A stretch of 64,000 bases of DNA from Balneolaceae bacterium UBA3186 (GTDB taxonomy: Bacteria; Bacteroidota; Rhodothermia; Balneolales; Balneolaceae): NCBI GenBank assembly GCA_002364085.1, contig DEXK01000003.1, positions 45,847-109,846 of the forward strand. The letters are read 5' to 3'. The position numbers were made by a program, and so were the translations under genes. The notes under the pieces are model-generated. The model had not been told where the DNA came from. It searched no databases and saw only the letters and a program-made list of their open reading frames with translations. This document shows, piece by piece, positions 8,517-17,212 of this stretch. The stretch's first letter is position 1. Every line of letters begins with the position of its first letter.

Positions 8517-9645
8517 GTAGTTTATTTTTTACAGCTTTGTAATACTCTTCATACTGATTTACTACCAGATCCTGATTAAACAGTTCGGCTCGTTTACGTG
8601 CATTTTTGCTCATTCGATCATGAAGTTCGGGATTAGTTAGTATTTCCACCGCATTTTCTGCCATGCAATCAATATCATCGAGATCACAAAGAAAACCGGT
8701 TTCTCCCTGAACATTTACCTCTGGTAATCCGCCTATGTTTGAACTAATTACAGGTACCGAGCAACTCATTGCTTCTAAAGCTGCTAGCCCAAAAGTTTCT
8801 GAACCTGAAGGAATCAAAAACAGGTCTGCTATGGAAAGCACTTCTTCTACCTGATCGAGTTTGCCTAAAAACCGTACATGATCACAGATCCCAAGATCTC
8901 GACATTGTTGCTCAGTTCTCTGTCGTTCAGGGCCGTCGCCAACTAATAAAAGTTTTGCAGGTATGCCGTGTTTAAGGATTCTGTCAAATACAGTAACAAC
9001 TTCAGGGACGCGCTTAACTTTTCGGAAATTAGATACATGAACAACTACCTTTTCTCCATCAGGGCAAATAGCTCTTTTGAAATGACTTTTGTTGGATTTT
9101 TGAAACCTCTCCAGGTCTATAAAATTGGGAATTACTTCGATATCGGTTTTAATTTCAAAACGTTCACAGGTTTCTCTTCTCAGATAATCAGAAACAGCAG
9201 TAACTCCGTCACTTTTATTTATTGAAAACTCTACTACGTGTTTATAGCTGGGATCACTTCCTACTAAGGTGATATCTGTTCCATGTAAAGTAGTAACAAC
9301 CGGAACATGGATTCCTTTTTCCGCCATTATTTGCTTGGCTAAATAGGCACTTGTTGCATGAGGAAGTGCATAATGAACGTGAAGAAGATCAAGGTTCTCA
9401 TATTCGATCAAGTTTACCATTTGAGAAGCTAAAGCCAGCGCATACGGCGGATATTCAAACAATGGATACGCATTTATTGCTACCTCATGGTAAAAAATAT
9501 TGGAGTCAAGCGTTTCTAATCTAGCCGGTTTAGCATAACTCATCATATGGATTTTATGACCTTTTGAGGCCAGCACCTTAGCTAATTCAGTAGCAACTAC
9601 TCCGCTTCCACCAAAGGTAGGGTAACAAACAATGCCAATATTCAT
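8503..9645 (-). CDS. bshA: N-acetyl-alpha-D-glucosaminyl L-malate synthase (bacillithiol biosynthesis)
   Basis: BshA joins GlcNAc from UDP-GlcNAc to L-malate, the first step of bacillithiol synthesis, in the cytoplasm. The 380-residue length and the start MNIGIVCYPTFGGSGVVATE are characteristic, as are LLHVHYALPHA and TTLHGTDITLVG. The C-terminal GT-B half has the nucleotide-sugar motif LFLIPSGSETFGLAALEAM, with the paired glutamates of GT4 enzymes. It stands alone here: no bshB or bshC adjoins it. Its presence implies that bacillithiol is the low-molecular-weight thiol of this organism. Confidence 0.92.
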   Translation of the reverse strand: MNIGIVCYPTFGGSGVVATELAKVLASKGHKIHMMSYAKPARLETLDSNIFYHEVAINAYPLFEYPPYALALASQMVNLIEYENLDLLHVHYALPHATSAYLAKQIMAEKGIHVPVVTTLHGTDITLVGSDPSYKHVVEFSINKSDGVTAVSDYLRRETCERFEIKTDIEVIPNFIDLERFQKSNKSHFKRAICPDGEKVVVHVSNFRKVKRVPEVVTVFDRILKHGIPAKLLLVGDGPERQRTEQQCRDLGICDHVRFLGKLDQVEEVLSIADLFLIPSGSETFGLAALEAMSCSVPVISSNIGGLPEVNVQGETGFLCDLDDIDCMAENAVEILTNPELHDRMSKNARKRAELFNQDLVVNQYEEYYKAVKNKLLNTN

Positions 9646-9801
9646 GTGTATTCTTTTATTTTTTGAAGGTAAATAATAATACCCGTTTTCAGAATTTCTA
9701 ACACAACCTTTAACAGATTGGTTTCATAAAAAGTTTACAATGACTATGCAGTATTATGTATATTTACAGCCTTGAATAAGTAACATAATTGAAGTTATAT
9801 A

Positions 9802-10560
9802 ATGGCAGGACATTCTAAATGGGCGAATATTCGCCATAAGAAAGCAAAGGAAGACTCCAAACGATCTAAAGTTTTTACTAAAGTGATCAAGGAGTTAACG
9901 GTAGCCGCTCGTGAAGGAGGTGGAGATCCGACCGGGAATCCGCGTTTATCACTTGCAATCGATAATGCCAAAGCTGTAAATCTTCCCAAAGATAATATGG
10001 AGCGCGCCATAAAGCGTGGAACGGGAGAGGGGGATGACGCCGCTACTTATGAAGAAGTTACTTTTGAAGGTTATGGACCGGGTGGGATCGCCTATTTTGT
10101 TGAGGTAACCACAGATAATAATACTCGCTCTGTAGCAGATATTCGTCATATTTTTACTAAGCATGGTGGGAATATGGGTACGAATGGTTCTGTGAGTTTC
10201 CTGTTTGAGCAAAAAGGAATGATAAGAGTTTTAGCAGAGGGAAAGGACGAAGAGGAGTTTATGCTGGAAGCTATTGAAGCGGGTGCAGATGATATACAAT
10301 CAGAAGATGAGTTTTTCGTTGTGTATACCACTCGTGAAGAACTTTTTAATGTTCGAAAAGCATTAGAAGATGGAGGAAATAAAATCGAGTCAGCTGAGTT
10401 GGTTCGAGAAGCAACTACAGAAACCAAAGTAGATGCTGAAACGGCTCTTTCAAATTTAAAAATGATGGATAAGTTTGAAGACAATGATGACGTGACCAAT
10501 GTGTTCACCAATATGTTGATGGATGAAGAAACAATACAAGTTGCTGAAAACATGGAATAA
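9802..10560 (+). CDS. YebC/PmpR family protein (TACO1-like)
   Basis: The opening MAGHSKWANIRHKKAKEDSKRSKVF is diagnostic, and the 252-residue length is normal for the family. Other conserved pieces are GGDPTGNPRLSLAIDNAKAVNLPKDNMERAIKRG and YEGYGPGG-like FEGYGPGGIAYFVE. Members have been described as transcription regulators and, more recently, as factors that help ribosomes through difficult sequences. The three-base gap to the following bat-like gene suggests one transcript; that pairing is not one I know as standard. Confidence 0.94.
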   Translation: MAGHSKWANIRHKKAKEDSKRSKVFTKVIKELTVAAREGGGDPTGNPRLSLAIDNAKAVNLPKDNMERAIKRGTGEGDDAATYEEVTFEGYGPGGIAYFVEVTTDNNTRSVADIRHIFTKHGGNMGTNGSVSFLFEQKGMIRVLAEGKDEEEFMLEAIEAGADDIQSEDEFFVVYTTREELFNVRKALEDGGNKIESAELVREATTETKVDAETALSNLKMMDKFEDNDDVTNVFTNMLMDEETIQVAENME

Positions 10561-10563
10561 AGA

Positions 10564-11199
10564 ATGATAAAAACGGTGCTTTACATATTTATTGGATTTC
10601 TTTTTGTTGCTTCCGGGGATGGAAGAGAAGCAAACAAAGCGTACAACGAAGGTAATTATGCTTTAGCAGATTCTCTATTCCGATTAGCTTTGGAAGAAGA
10701 TCCGGAAAATGCGAAGCTGTATTTCAATCTTGGTAATGCATTGGCAAAGCAAGGTAAAGTAGAAGACGCAATTGAGGCATATCTGAATTCTCAGGAATAC
10801 GCAAAAACGGATGAGGATAAAGCTCTTGCGCAATACAACATTGGAACCATTCTGGCTGAAAACGAAGACTGGAAACCGGCTGCTCATCATTTCAGAAATT
10901 CCTTAAAATTGAATCCGGGTGATTATGAAGCAAAACATAATTATGAATTAGCTGCTAAAAAAGCCTCGGATGAAGAGAATGAGCAAAATCAGGATCAGCA
11001 AAACCAAGATCAGGAGAAAGAACCTCCAACAGAGTACGCTAAAGCCATAAAAAAAAGGGCAGAGCAATTGGTAGCAGAGCAAAGATATCAGGAAGCATTC
11101 AACTTGATGGAAAGCGCCGCCGCAAACGACAAGACCGTTCAGCCTAACTACAATGATTTTATGGAACGAATTAAGACCGTAAGCACTATAGACAACTAA
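10564..11199 (+). CDS. TPR protein, BatC-like
   Basis: This 211-residue protein has an N-terminal hydrophobic segment (about residues 1-18) and then tetratricopeptide repeats: ANKAYNEGNYALADSLFRLA, then YFNLGNALAKQGKVEDAIEAY, then AQYNIGTILAENEDWKPAAHHFR. A Glu/Gln-rich linker and a final helical region follow. The size, TPR content and place immediately before a second TPR/Gln-rich protein and BatD fit BatC of the Bacteroidota aerotolerance cluster. The BatA and BatB von Willebrand-domain proteins that usually precede it are not here. The gene starts three bases after yebC ends. Confidence 0.75.
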   Translation: MIKTVLYIFIGFLFVASGDGREANKAYNEGNYALADSLFRLALEEDPENAKLYFNLGNALAKQGKVEDAIEAYLNSQEYAKTDEDKALAQYNIGTILAENEDWKPAAHHFRNSLKLNPGDYEAKHNYELAAKKASDEENEQNQDQQNQDQEKEPPTEYAKAIKKRAEQLVAEQRYQEAFNLMESAAANDKTVQPNYNDFMERIKTVSTIDN

Positions 11200-11201
11200 T
11201 T

Positions 11202-11735
11202 ATGAAATACTTTTCAAGCATTTTATTAATGGCGTTGATCGCTGTAACAGTTCAGGCTCAGGATGCCGATAGTTTCTTTCACAGAGGAGCAAATTCGTAC
11301 ATTAACTCGCAACTGAATCAGGCTATTAAAATAGTTGATGAAGGGCTGTTTCAATACCCGAATGATGCCAAACTTAATGCGCTGAAACAAAAGCTGGAAG
11401 AAGAGAAAGAAAAGCAGCAACAGCAGCAACAAAATCAGCAAAACCAGAATCAGGAGCAGGAACAACAAGAGCAGGATCAGCAGGAACAAAACCAGGATCA
11501 GCAACAGGAGAATCAGGAGCAAAACGAAGAATTGCAGCAGGAACAGGAACAAGGCGAGGGTAGCGAAGAAAATGAACCTAAACCTGAAGAAGGAAAGGAA
11601 ATTGATTCCAAAGAAATAAGTAAAGAAGATGCTGAAAAGATCCTGAAAGCTCTGGCTCAGAAAGAAAAAGAATTGTTGAAAGACTTCAAGAAAAAGAAAT
11701 CAAAAGACAGTGCTACGCATGATAAAGACTGGTAA
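11202..11735 (+). CDS. Exported Gln-rich protein in the bat cluster
   Basis: The 177-residue protein has a signal peptide (MKYFSSILLMALIAVTVQAQ). A short TPR-like segment (NSQLNQAIKIVDEGLFQYPNDAKLNALKQ, residues about 36-64) comes next, then a run of about 60 residues made almost only of Gln, Glu, Asp and Asn, and a Lys/Glu-rich tail. It probably arose by duplication or splitting of a BatC-like gene, since a TPR gene lies just upstream and batD just downstream. It overlaps batD by about 17 to 26 bases depending on the start used. Its role is unknown beyond the cluster context. Confidence 0.75.
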   Translation: MKYFSSILLMALIAVTVQAQDADSFFHRGANSYINSQLNQAIKIVDEGLFQYPNDAKLNALKQKLEEEKEKQQQQQQNQQNQNQEQEQQEQDQQEQNQDQQQENQEQNEELQQEQEQGEGSEENEPKPEEGKEIDSKEISKEDAEKILKALAQKEKELLKDFKKKKSKDSATHDKDW

Positions 11736-13473
11736 CAAGCTGGCAATACTTTTTTTCTTATTAATTTCTCTATTTGCCAATTCGATGGTGTTGGCTCAGG
11801 AAGTAACTGTACAGGCAACACTTTCTGAAAACAATATATTTGAAGGTGAATCTGTACAACTTGATATTGCCATTTCGGGTACGGCACTTAATTCTTTGGA
11901 ACGCCCGGAAATTCCATCAATCTCAGGACTTAGATATCTCCCCAATAGAACAATATCCGGCAGTAATTATACCTACGTAAATGGGAAGCCATCTTTAACA
12001 CAAAGTTATGGTTTTCAATTTATTGCTCAAACGCCGGGGAGCTACACGGTACCATCAATAAAAGTAACCGTAAACGGAAAAGATTTTACTACAAAACCGA
12101 TAGCATTCAAAGTACTGGATCCAAAAACAATTGATAACGGAAACGCAGAAAGAGCACCCGACATTTATGTAAGATTAGAGCCAAGTACAACCGATCCGGT
12201 AGTTGGTCAGCAAGTAGTTGCTGATGTTGTGCTTTATTTTAAAAGCGAAATTGATGTATCGAATTACAACACTGTGCCGGGCTGGAAAGCAGAAGGCTTT
12301 TGGAAAGAAGAACTAAATAATCCGGCGCAAGCCAGAACCACCTCTGTTATAATAAATGGGATCAGATACAAGCGCGCCCGACTTTTACAATACGCTTTGT
12401 TTCCAACAAAAGCCGGGGAGCTTACTCTAAGTCCATATACTCTTACAGTAAGAATTAGAAATACTAGAAGAACAGCCAGAGATCCATTCAACTTTAGTTT
12501 TGGCCAGGAAAACAAAGAATTAAAAACATTGCCGGTTACTTTGACTGTTGGGCGACCACCAGCCATTGAAAATGCTGAATATATAGGAGCAGTTGGGGAT
12601 TTTGAGATCGAAAGAACGATAAAGCCAAATTCGGCTTATGTTGGTGAAAGCATAGAGATAATAACAGAGATCAAAGGTTCAGGAAATTTGCCACTCCTAA
12701 ATAAACCGGAATATGATTTTCCGGAGTCGTTGGAGTTGTATAATCCTCAAGAAAATACAGTTATAACTCGAGATAACAGATTAATTGCAGGTTCAAAGGT
12801 TTTTACCGATATCATAATTGCAAGAAATGATGGCAGATATTCCATCCCTGAAAAAAGATTAGCCGCATTTAATCCGGATAAAGGCGAATACGAATATTTT
12901 ACCTTGCCTGAATTAACTTTTGAAGCAAAAATAGATCCCAATGCAACGGTAACTTCATTGGAAGATATGCGGCTTGATATCGAACCTGTGATAGGATTAG
13001 TACAATGGAAACAAAAGTCACAAACCTATTTGAGAGAAAGAAGTTCTATTTGGGTGATGGTCTTTGTGCCTTTTCTGATATTTATGGGAGCCTTTGGATA
13101 TAAATCCTATAACGACAAATTGAATAATGATTCAGGTTTTGCCAGATCAACCAGAGCAAAAGACAAAGCAATGGAAATATTAGAAGAGGCAAAAAATTCA
13201 GTCGATATTAAAGAAGGGTATCACAAGATTCAAAAAGCACTTTCGCAGTTTATAGCAGACAAACTGAATCTGCCAATTGCAGGGGTTTCGGGGCAAAGTT
13301 TAATTACGGAGATTCAAAAGAAAAGCGTAGATAATTCTGTAGTAATGGAGGCAAAGAGAATTTTTGACAAATGTGAAACCATAGCTTATGCACCAAATAT
13401 TTCGCAGGAAGGATTAGAAGATGATGTGGACAAAACTAAACAACTGATCAAAGATCTGGGGAAAGTTCTGTGA
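11719..13473 (+). CDS. batD: BatD-like protein
   Basis: The preferred start is the ATG at 11719, giving MIKTGNKLAILFFLLISLFA as signal peptide; an ATG at 11710 is also in frame. The product has about 584 residues: several beta-sandwich domains (VTVQATLSENNIFEGESVQLDIAI near the start is typical of the BatD/oxygen tolerance family), then a single transmembrane segment around residues 435-460 (IWVMVFVPFLIFMGAFGY), then a helical cytoplasmic tail. It should therefore be a periplasmic protein anchored in the inner membrane. It overlaps the gene before and couples to the next by GTGA, so the bat genes form one unit. Confidence 0.88.
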   Translation: MIKTGNKLAILFFLLISLFANSMVLAQEVTVQATLSENNIFEGESVQLDIAISGTALNSLERPEIPSISGLRYLPNRTISGSNYTYVNGKPSLTQSYGFQFIAQTPGSYTVPSIKVTVNGKDFTTKPIAFKVLDPKTIDNGNAERAPDIYVRLEPSTTDPVVGQQVVADVVLYFKSEIDVSNYNTVPGWKAEGFWKEELNNPAQARTTSVIINGIRYKRARLLQYALFPTKAGELTLSPYTLTVRIRNTRRTARDPFNFSFGQENKELKTLPVTLTVGRPPAIENAEYIGAVGDFEIERTIKPNSAYVGESIEIITEIKGSGNLPLLNKPEYDFPESLELYNPQENTVITRDNRLIAGSKVFTDIIIARNDGRYSIPEKRLAAFNPDKGEYEYFTLPELTFEAKIDPNATVTSLEDMRLDIEPVIGLVQWKQKSQTYLRERSSIWVMVFVPFLIFMGAFGYKSYNDKLNNDSGFARSTRAKDKAMEILEEAKNSVDIKEGYHKIQKALSQFIADKLNLPIAGVSGQSLITEIQKKSVDNSVVMEAKRIFDKCETIAYAPNISQEGLEDDVDKTKQLIKDLGKVL

Positions 13474-14234
13474 AAAAAGTATTGGCATTATCATTTCTTC
13501 TCAGTTTTACCGGAGTATTATTTGGACAATCTTCACCGCAACTTAATTTTGATGAAGCCAATAATTCACTGGAAAAAGGTAACTACAGAGAAGCTCTAAA
13601 AAGGTATCGACAAATTGAAGAGAATGACTTTATCTCCGGAGAACTGTTTTTAAATATGGGAATCGCGTCTGTTCAAATCGATTCTTTGGGACTAGCAAAG
13701 TTCTACTTTTTGCAAGCTTCAAAATTTGAATCAACTCAGCAAAGTGCAGATCGGGCGCTGGATTTTGTGAACTCTCAATTCAGCAGGCAGTCTGCAAAAC
13801 TTCCCAAATTGCCATGGGACAGAGCAGTAGATCACCTGAAAATAACTCCGGGTACGTTCGGGTTGTTCGTGATCGGTTATTGCTTTGTTTGTCTGGCTAT
13901 ATTGCTGATCATAGCCGGGTGGTTTAATCTGATAAAGCTCCCGAAGCAAAAGAATATTATCATTAGCTGTTTTACTGTAGCTGTACTTATAATTTCCTTA
14001 GCATATTATGTAGATTATGTGGATCAAAGATACGATGAAGCTGTGCTGATTGCAGATCAATCAACCGTTTCCGTTTCTCCAACTGAGAATGCAGAACTGA
14101 TAAGTATGGCATACGAAGGCTATGACCTTACCATTGACCGGAAAAAAAGTGCAACACAAGAAAACTGGTATTACATTAGATTAGGAAACGGACAATTCGG
14201 CTGGATAGAAGCCAAAGGAATCAAAATTTTATAA
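13470..14234 (+). CDS. batE: BatE-like TPR and SH3-domain membrane protein
   Basis: Translation starts at a GTG that overlaps the batD stop. The 254-residue product has a signal sequence (to about residue 19), TPR repeats (FDEANNSLEKGNYREALKRY and onwards), two transmembrane segments near 130-152 and 158-176, and a C-terminal bacterial SH3-like domain ending NWYYIRLGNGQFGWIEAKGIKIL. This order is that of BatE. The Bat proteins are thought to form an envelope complex affecting stress or oxygen tolerance; the mechanism is not settled. Confidence 0.85.
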   Translation: MKKVLALSFLLSFTGVLFGQSSPQLNFDEANNSLEKGNYREALKRYRQIEENDFISGELFLNMGIASVQIDSLGLAKFYFLQASKFESTQQSADRALDFVNSQFSRQSAKLPKLPWDRAVDHLKITPGTFGLFVIGYCFVCLAILLIIAGWFNLIKLPKQKNIIISCFTVAVLIISLAYYVDYVDQRYDEAVLIADQSTVSVSPTENAELISMAYEGYDLTIDRKKSATQENWYYIRLGNGQFGWIEAKGIKIL

Positions 14235-14246
14235 TTCAAAAAACTC

Positions 14247-15614
14247 ATGAGTAAATCACAAGAGTACATCGATCAAAACATTAGCAAATTTGAAGAAGAA
14301 CTGTTCGACCTGCTTCGCATTCCCAGCGTGAGTACCGATTCTTCCAAAAAACCTGCGATCAAAGAAGCGGCGAACTTTCTATTGAATCAGTTTGAATCTT
14401 TTGATCTTGAAAGAGTAGAATTATTTGAAACTCCGGGAAATCCAATTGTGTATGCCGAGCATTGTCCGCATGATGACAAACCAACCGTTTTAGTGTACGG
14501 TCATTATGATGTGCAACCATCCGACCCCGATGAATTGTGGGATTCTCCTGCTTTTGAACCGGTAGTAAAAGATGGAAATGTGTATGCTCGTGGAGCGAGT
14601 GATGATAAAGGTCAGTCGTATACACACGTAAAAGCGATCGAGTCTTTCAGAAAAACTGGGCAGGAAATTCCTGTAAATGTGAAATTTATTCTGGAAGGAG
14701 AAGAAGAAATCGGTTCTCCGAATTTGGTTCCGTTTATCACTGAGCACAAAGACATGCTGGAATGTGACATGGTGTTGATCTCAGATACTTCCATGTTTGG
14801 AAAAGATATGCCTTCCATCACTTACGGATTACGCGGCTTAGCTTATATGGAAGTAGAAGTGGTTGGACCAAACCGGGATCTGCACTCCGGCGTGTACGGC
14901 GGTGCGGTTGAAAACCCATTGAATGTTCTGTGTGAGATGATCGCCAAATTGAAAGATGAAGACGGAAGAATTCAGATTCCGGGCTTTTATGACAAAGTGA
15001 TCGATCTTACAGATGCAGAAAGAGAAGCATCTGCAGCACTTCCGTTTGATGAAGAAGCTTATAAAAAGTCACTCGATATTGACGCCGTTCATGGTGAAAA
15101 AGGATACACAACTCACGAAAGAGCTTCGGCACGTCCCACTCTTGATGTAAACGGAATTTGGGGCGGATACACCAGCGAAGGAGCTAAAACCGTGCTTCCA
15201 TCTAAAGCGAATGCAAAGATCAGTATGCGTTTGGTGCCGGATCAACACCCTAAAGAAATTGCAGAGTTATTCACAGAATATTTTAATTCCATCGCTCCGG
15301 ATACGGTGAAAGTAAAAGTAACGGATCATCACGGTGGACATCCATCGGTAACCGACCTTTCTTTTTACGGATTGAAAGCCGCTGCTCAGGCTTTTGAAGA
15401 TGTGTTCGAAAAAGAAGTACTGTTTTCCCGTGAAGGCGGTTCCATTCCGATCGTTGCTGATTTCAAAAAAGTACTTGGTGTGGAATCTATTTTGATGGGT
15501 TTTGGAATTACGAGTGATGCCATTCATTCCCCAAATGAAAAATTCTCACTTCAGGATTTCCATAGAGGAATTAAAACCTCAGCAAGGTTTTTGGAGATCT
15601 TAGCAGAGGCTTAG
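14247..15614 (+). CDS. M20 family dipeptidase
   Basis: The 455-residue length and sequence match the cytosolic M20 dipeptidases (peptidase family also called CNDP-like). Metal site residues are visible: VLVYGHYDVQP has His86 and Asp88, GASDDKGQ supplies Asp119, and ILEGEEEIGSP carries the catalytic and metal-binding glutamates around 152-154. The internal dimerisation insert contains PGFYDKVIDLTDAEREA. A further metal histidine is near the C-terminus (SDAIHSPNEKF). It is a monocistronic gene following the bat operon by 12 bases, though it has no signal peptide. The dipeptide substrate is not predictable. Confidence 0.9.
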   Translation: MSKSQEYIDQNISKFEEELFDLLRIPSVSTDSSKKPAIKEAANFLLNQFESFDLERVELFETPGNPIVYAEHCPHDDKPTVLVYGHYDVQPSDPDELWDSPAFEPVVKDGNVYARGASDDKGQSYTHVKAIESFRKTGQEIPVNVKFILEGEEEIGSPNLVPFITEHKDMLECDMVLISDTSMFGKDMPSITYGLRGLAYMEVEVVGPNRDLHSGVYGGAVENPLNVLCEMIAKLKDEDGRIQIPGFYDKVIDLTDAEREASAALPFDEEAYKKSLDIDAVHGEKGYTTHERASARPTLDVNGIWGGYTSEGAKTVLPSKANAKISMRLVPDQHPKEIAELFTEYFNSIAPDTVKVKVTDHHGGHPSVTDLSFYGLKAAAQAFEDVFEKEVLFSREGGSIPIVADFKKVLGVESILMGFGITSDAIHSPNEKFSLQDFHRGIKTSARFLEILAEA

Positions 15615-15656
15615 AATATTGAATATTGAACAGGGAATATTCAATGTTGAAGTGAC
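15613..15656. repeat. AT-rich inverted repeat after the dipeptidase gene
   Basis: GAATATT at about 15620 and AATATTC at about 15645 frame a short loop in an AT-rich run. A similar AATATTG/TTCAATATT sequence follows argH at 31077-31117, so this looks like a dispersed intergenic repeat. Confidence 0.5.
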
Positions 15657-15682
15657 TCCATTTCCATGATCTTGTCATCCTT

Positions 15683-15765
15683 AGGGAACAAGGGGGGCCG
15701 GAAAGGCTGGGAATTGTTTTAACCACAGAGAACACAAAGGGGTTTGGGGATGGGACTTTGATAAT
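15683..15765. repeat. Dispersed repeat A, copy 1
   Basis: The block with AGGGAACAAGG, GGAAAGGCTGGGAATTGTTT and ACCACAGAGAACACAAAGG recurs at 20583-20828, 31888-32016 and 32539-32722. It has no reading frame of its own. It lies in the 384-base gene-free stretch 15615-15998. Confidence 0.8.
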
Positions 15766-15785
15766 AATTTCTCATGAGTGAGCTA

Positions 15786-15922
15786 TGTTCCGCGCACCAA
15801 CTCTTCCAGAGTAGAATACGGTGACTACTCATAAATTTGGGCATTTTTAACTCTGGAAGAGTTAAGAGATTAAGTTGGTTTTGCCTCTCATTCCGAACGT
15901 CCCGTTCGGAATGCAAATTGGA
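15786..15922. repeat. Dispersed repeat C, copy 1 (long hairpin)
   Basis: The block contains AACTCTTCCAGAGT and, 40 bases on, AACTCTGGAAGAGTT, which are inverse to each other and each nearly palindromic. A second hairpin, TTCCGAACGT/CGTTCGGAA-like, follows. The same order occurs at 32889-33017 and, in shorter form, at 31331-31418. No coding function is seen. Confidence 0.75.
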
Positions 15923-15998
15923 AGCTCTGCTTCGGGTAAGCCAAAAGACTCGGGATAAGAATGCAATTCAGAGTTAAGGGTCGCGGGTACCGCTACTT

Positions 15999-16427
15999 CT
16001 ATTTACTGTAGCAAACTCCTTCAAAAATAACTAAGTCTTGATTTATGGAGCAATCAGTTATCTCATCAAACCAGAATTTGAAATGATTTGGCTTATTATT
16101 CTCTATCAGTTTTTCCAATAGCTCTCGAACAAGATAATCACCGAAGGTTAGTTTCGTAAGTACCTTATTTTCCAAAACCAGATCAATATCAGGATATCCT
16201 GCTTGGCCTAATTCATCTTGAGGTTCATCATAGCGAACGTCATCATCTTTAGATTCCGATACCCACTGTTTGTATTCTGAGCTCATGAGTTCAATAATTA
16301 TAGATTTCGGAATTTCACAAGTAAAGGCATGTTGGTTCATGTGACTTTTTGAAGAACTTAAACCCATTGGCGGAATCACGAAAGTATTCGCATTGATGTT
16401 TTTACCATCTACAGAGATATTAACCAT
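15999..16427 (-). CDS. Hypothetical protein, 142 residues
   Basis: I do not recognise this protein. It is soluble and acidic, without signal peptide or membrane segment. The N-terminal third contains IPPMGLSSSKSHMNQHAFTCEIPKSII and the C-terminal third LTFGDYLVRELLEKLIEN; the last residues are FEGVCYSK. It is the outermost gene of the accessory island, downstream of the cassette-like genes and in the same orientation, but no attC-like sequence was found on its own flanks, so its status as a cassette is unknown. Orphan immunity-type proteins can look like this, but nothing specific supports that. Confidence 0.65.
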   Translation of the reverse strand: MVNISVDGKNINANTFVIPPMGLSSSKSHMNQHAFTCEIPKSIIIELMSSEYKQWVSESKDDDVRYDEPQDELGQAGYPDIDLVLENKVLTKLTFGDYLVRELLEKLIENNKPNHFKFWFDEITDCSINQDLVIFEGVCYSK

Positions 16428-16568
16428 ATTGATATTGGAGGCTCTTCTTAAAGTTAATTTGATAGCAGTTTAGTAAAGTTAGTTCAGGGATGGAAATCTG
16501 AATTAACAAAAATAGTCTCTCCCTTATGTTAATGAGTCTGGCGGGAACAAGCCTTTGAAGATGTTAGA

Positions 16569-17102
16569 TTAACGGTTTATTAGTTGATTGATTTTTGGTT
16601 GAATTGTCCAAATTCCGATTGGGTAGAACCAAAGCATAAAAAAATACCCAAGAAAGTCTTCGAATTTTCCGCGCTTGCCCTCTGTCATTGATAGATGTTT
16701 CGATACAAAATAGATGGCATAAAACAGAGAATACATTGAGTAGAGGTGCATGGGGAAAATGGCAAATGAATATACATTATTGAATGTATCATTTTCCGGA
16801 ACCATGATGTAAAGGATAAGAAGTGTAGAATAAAATAGAACGAAGTATAAATTGAAATTAAACAATTTTTGCTTGGAACCGATGGTCAGATCAGTATCTA
16901 ACTGTTCGTACAAATAATTTCCGGATTCTTTTAACCAAAAAACCAAAAAGACCCATGCACTTGACGAACCAATTAGACCGATGTAGTAAACAGGGTCACT
17001 ATTCATAAGCAAGCCAATAAGTGTAGCCGGGAAGGAAAGAGCGGGAAATCCGAAAACAAGGAGGAAAAGTTTCCAGTGTTTAAGCCGTAGAAGAAAATTC
17101 AT
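16569..17102 (-). CDS. Hypothetical four-helix membrane protein
   Basis: The 177-residue product has four predicted transmembrane segments, near residues 10-32, 37-57, 85-102 and 113-133, with a shorter hydrophobic stretch near 150-165. The rest is short polar loops, including LSMTEGKRGKFEDF. I do not recognise the family. The start ATG comes 19 bases after the end of a degenerate attC-like element, and the stop codon is followed at once by TCTAAC, so the gene is tightly enclosed as cassette genes usually are. It is on the same strand as the other island genes. Confidence 0.7.
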   Translation of the reverse strand: MNFLLRLKHWKLFLLVFGFPALSFPATLIGLLMNSDPVYYIGLIGSSSAWVFLVFWLKESGNYLYEQLDTDLTIGSKQKLFNFNLYFVLFYSTLLILYIMVPENDTFNNVYSFAIFPMHLYSMYSLFYAIYFVSKHLSMTEGKRGKFEDFLGYFFMLWFYPIGIWTIQPKINQLINR

Positions 17103-17120
17103 TTAGTAATAATTTAGTTA

Positions 17121-17205
17121 GAGACCAGTCGAGTAAAAATTAACAAAGTTTCGAACCAGCCTGCCCCGAGCATTCGGGGAGTCCGACTTAAAACGTTTGT
17201 TATAC
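17121..17205 (-). other. Degenerate attC-like site 1 (integron cassette recombination site)
   Basis: Read on the minus strand, it begins with core box GTATAAC followed by AAACGTTTTAAG, closely like attC sites of chromosomal integrons. The central part (GACTCCCCGAATGCTCGG and onwards through GGTTCGAAACTTT) is shared with site 2 at 17797-17901. The far end has lost about 16 bases compared with site 2 and has no GTTRRRY box, so this copy is probably defective. Its GTATAA box is the exact inverse of the TTATAC that starts the cassette at 17802. Confidence 0.65.
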
Positions 17206-17212
17206 ACCATTT

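Noticed and set aside
11226..11552. A Leu-rich frame opposite the Gln-rich bat gene
   Set aside because: Antisense of CAG/CAA-type codons always gives Leu codons; there is no independent coding signal.
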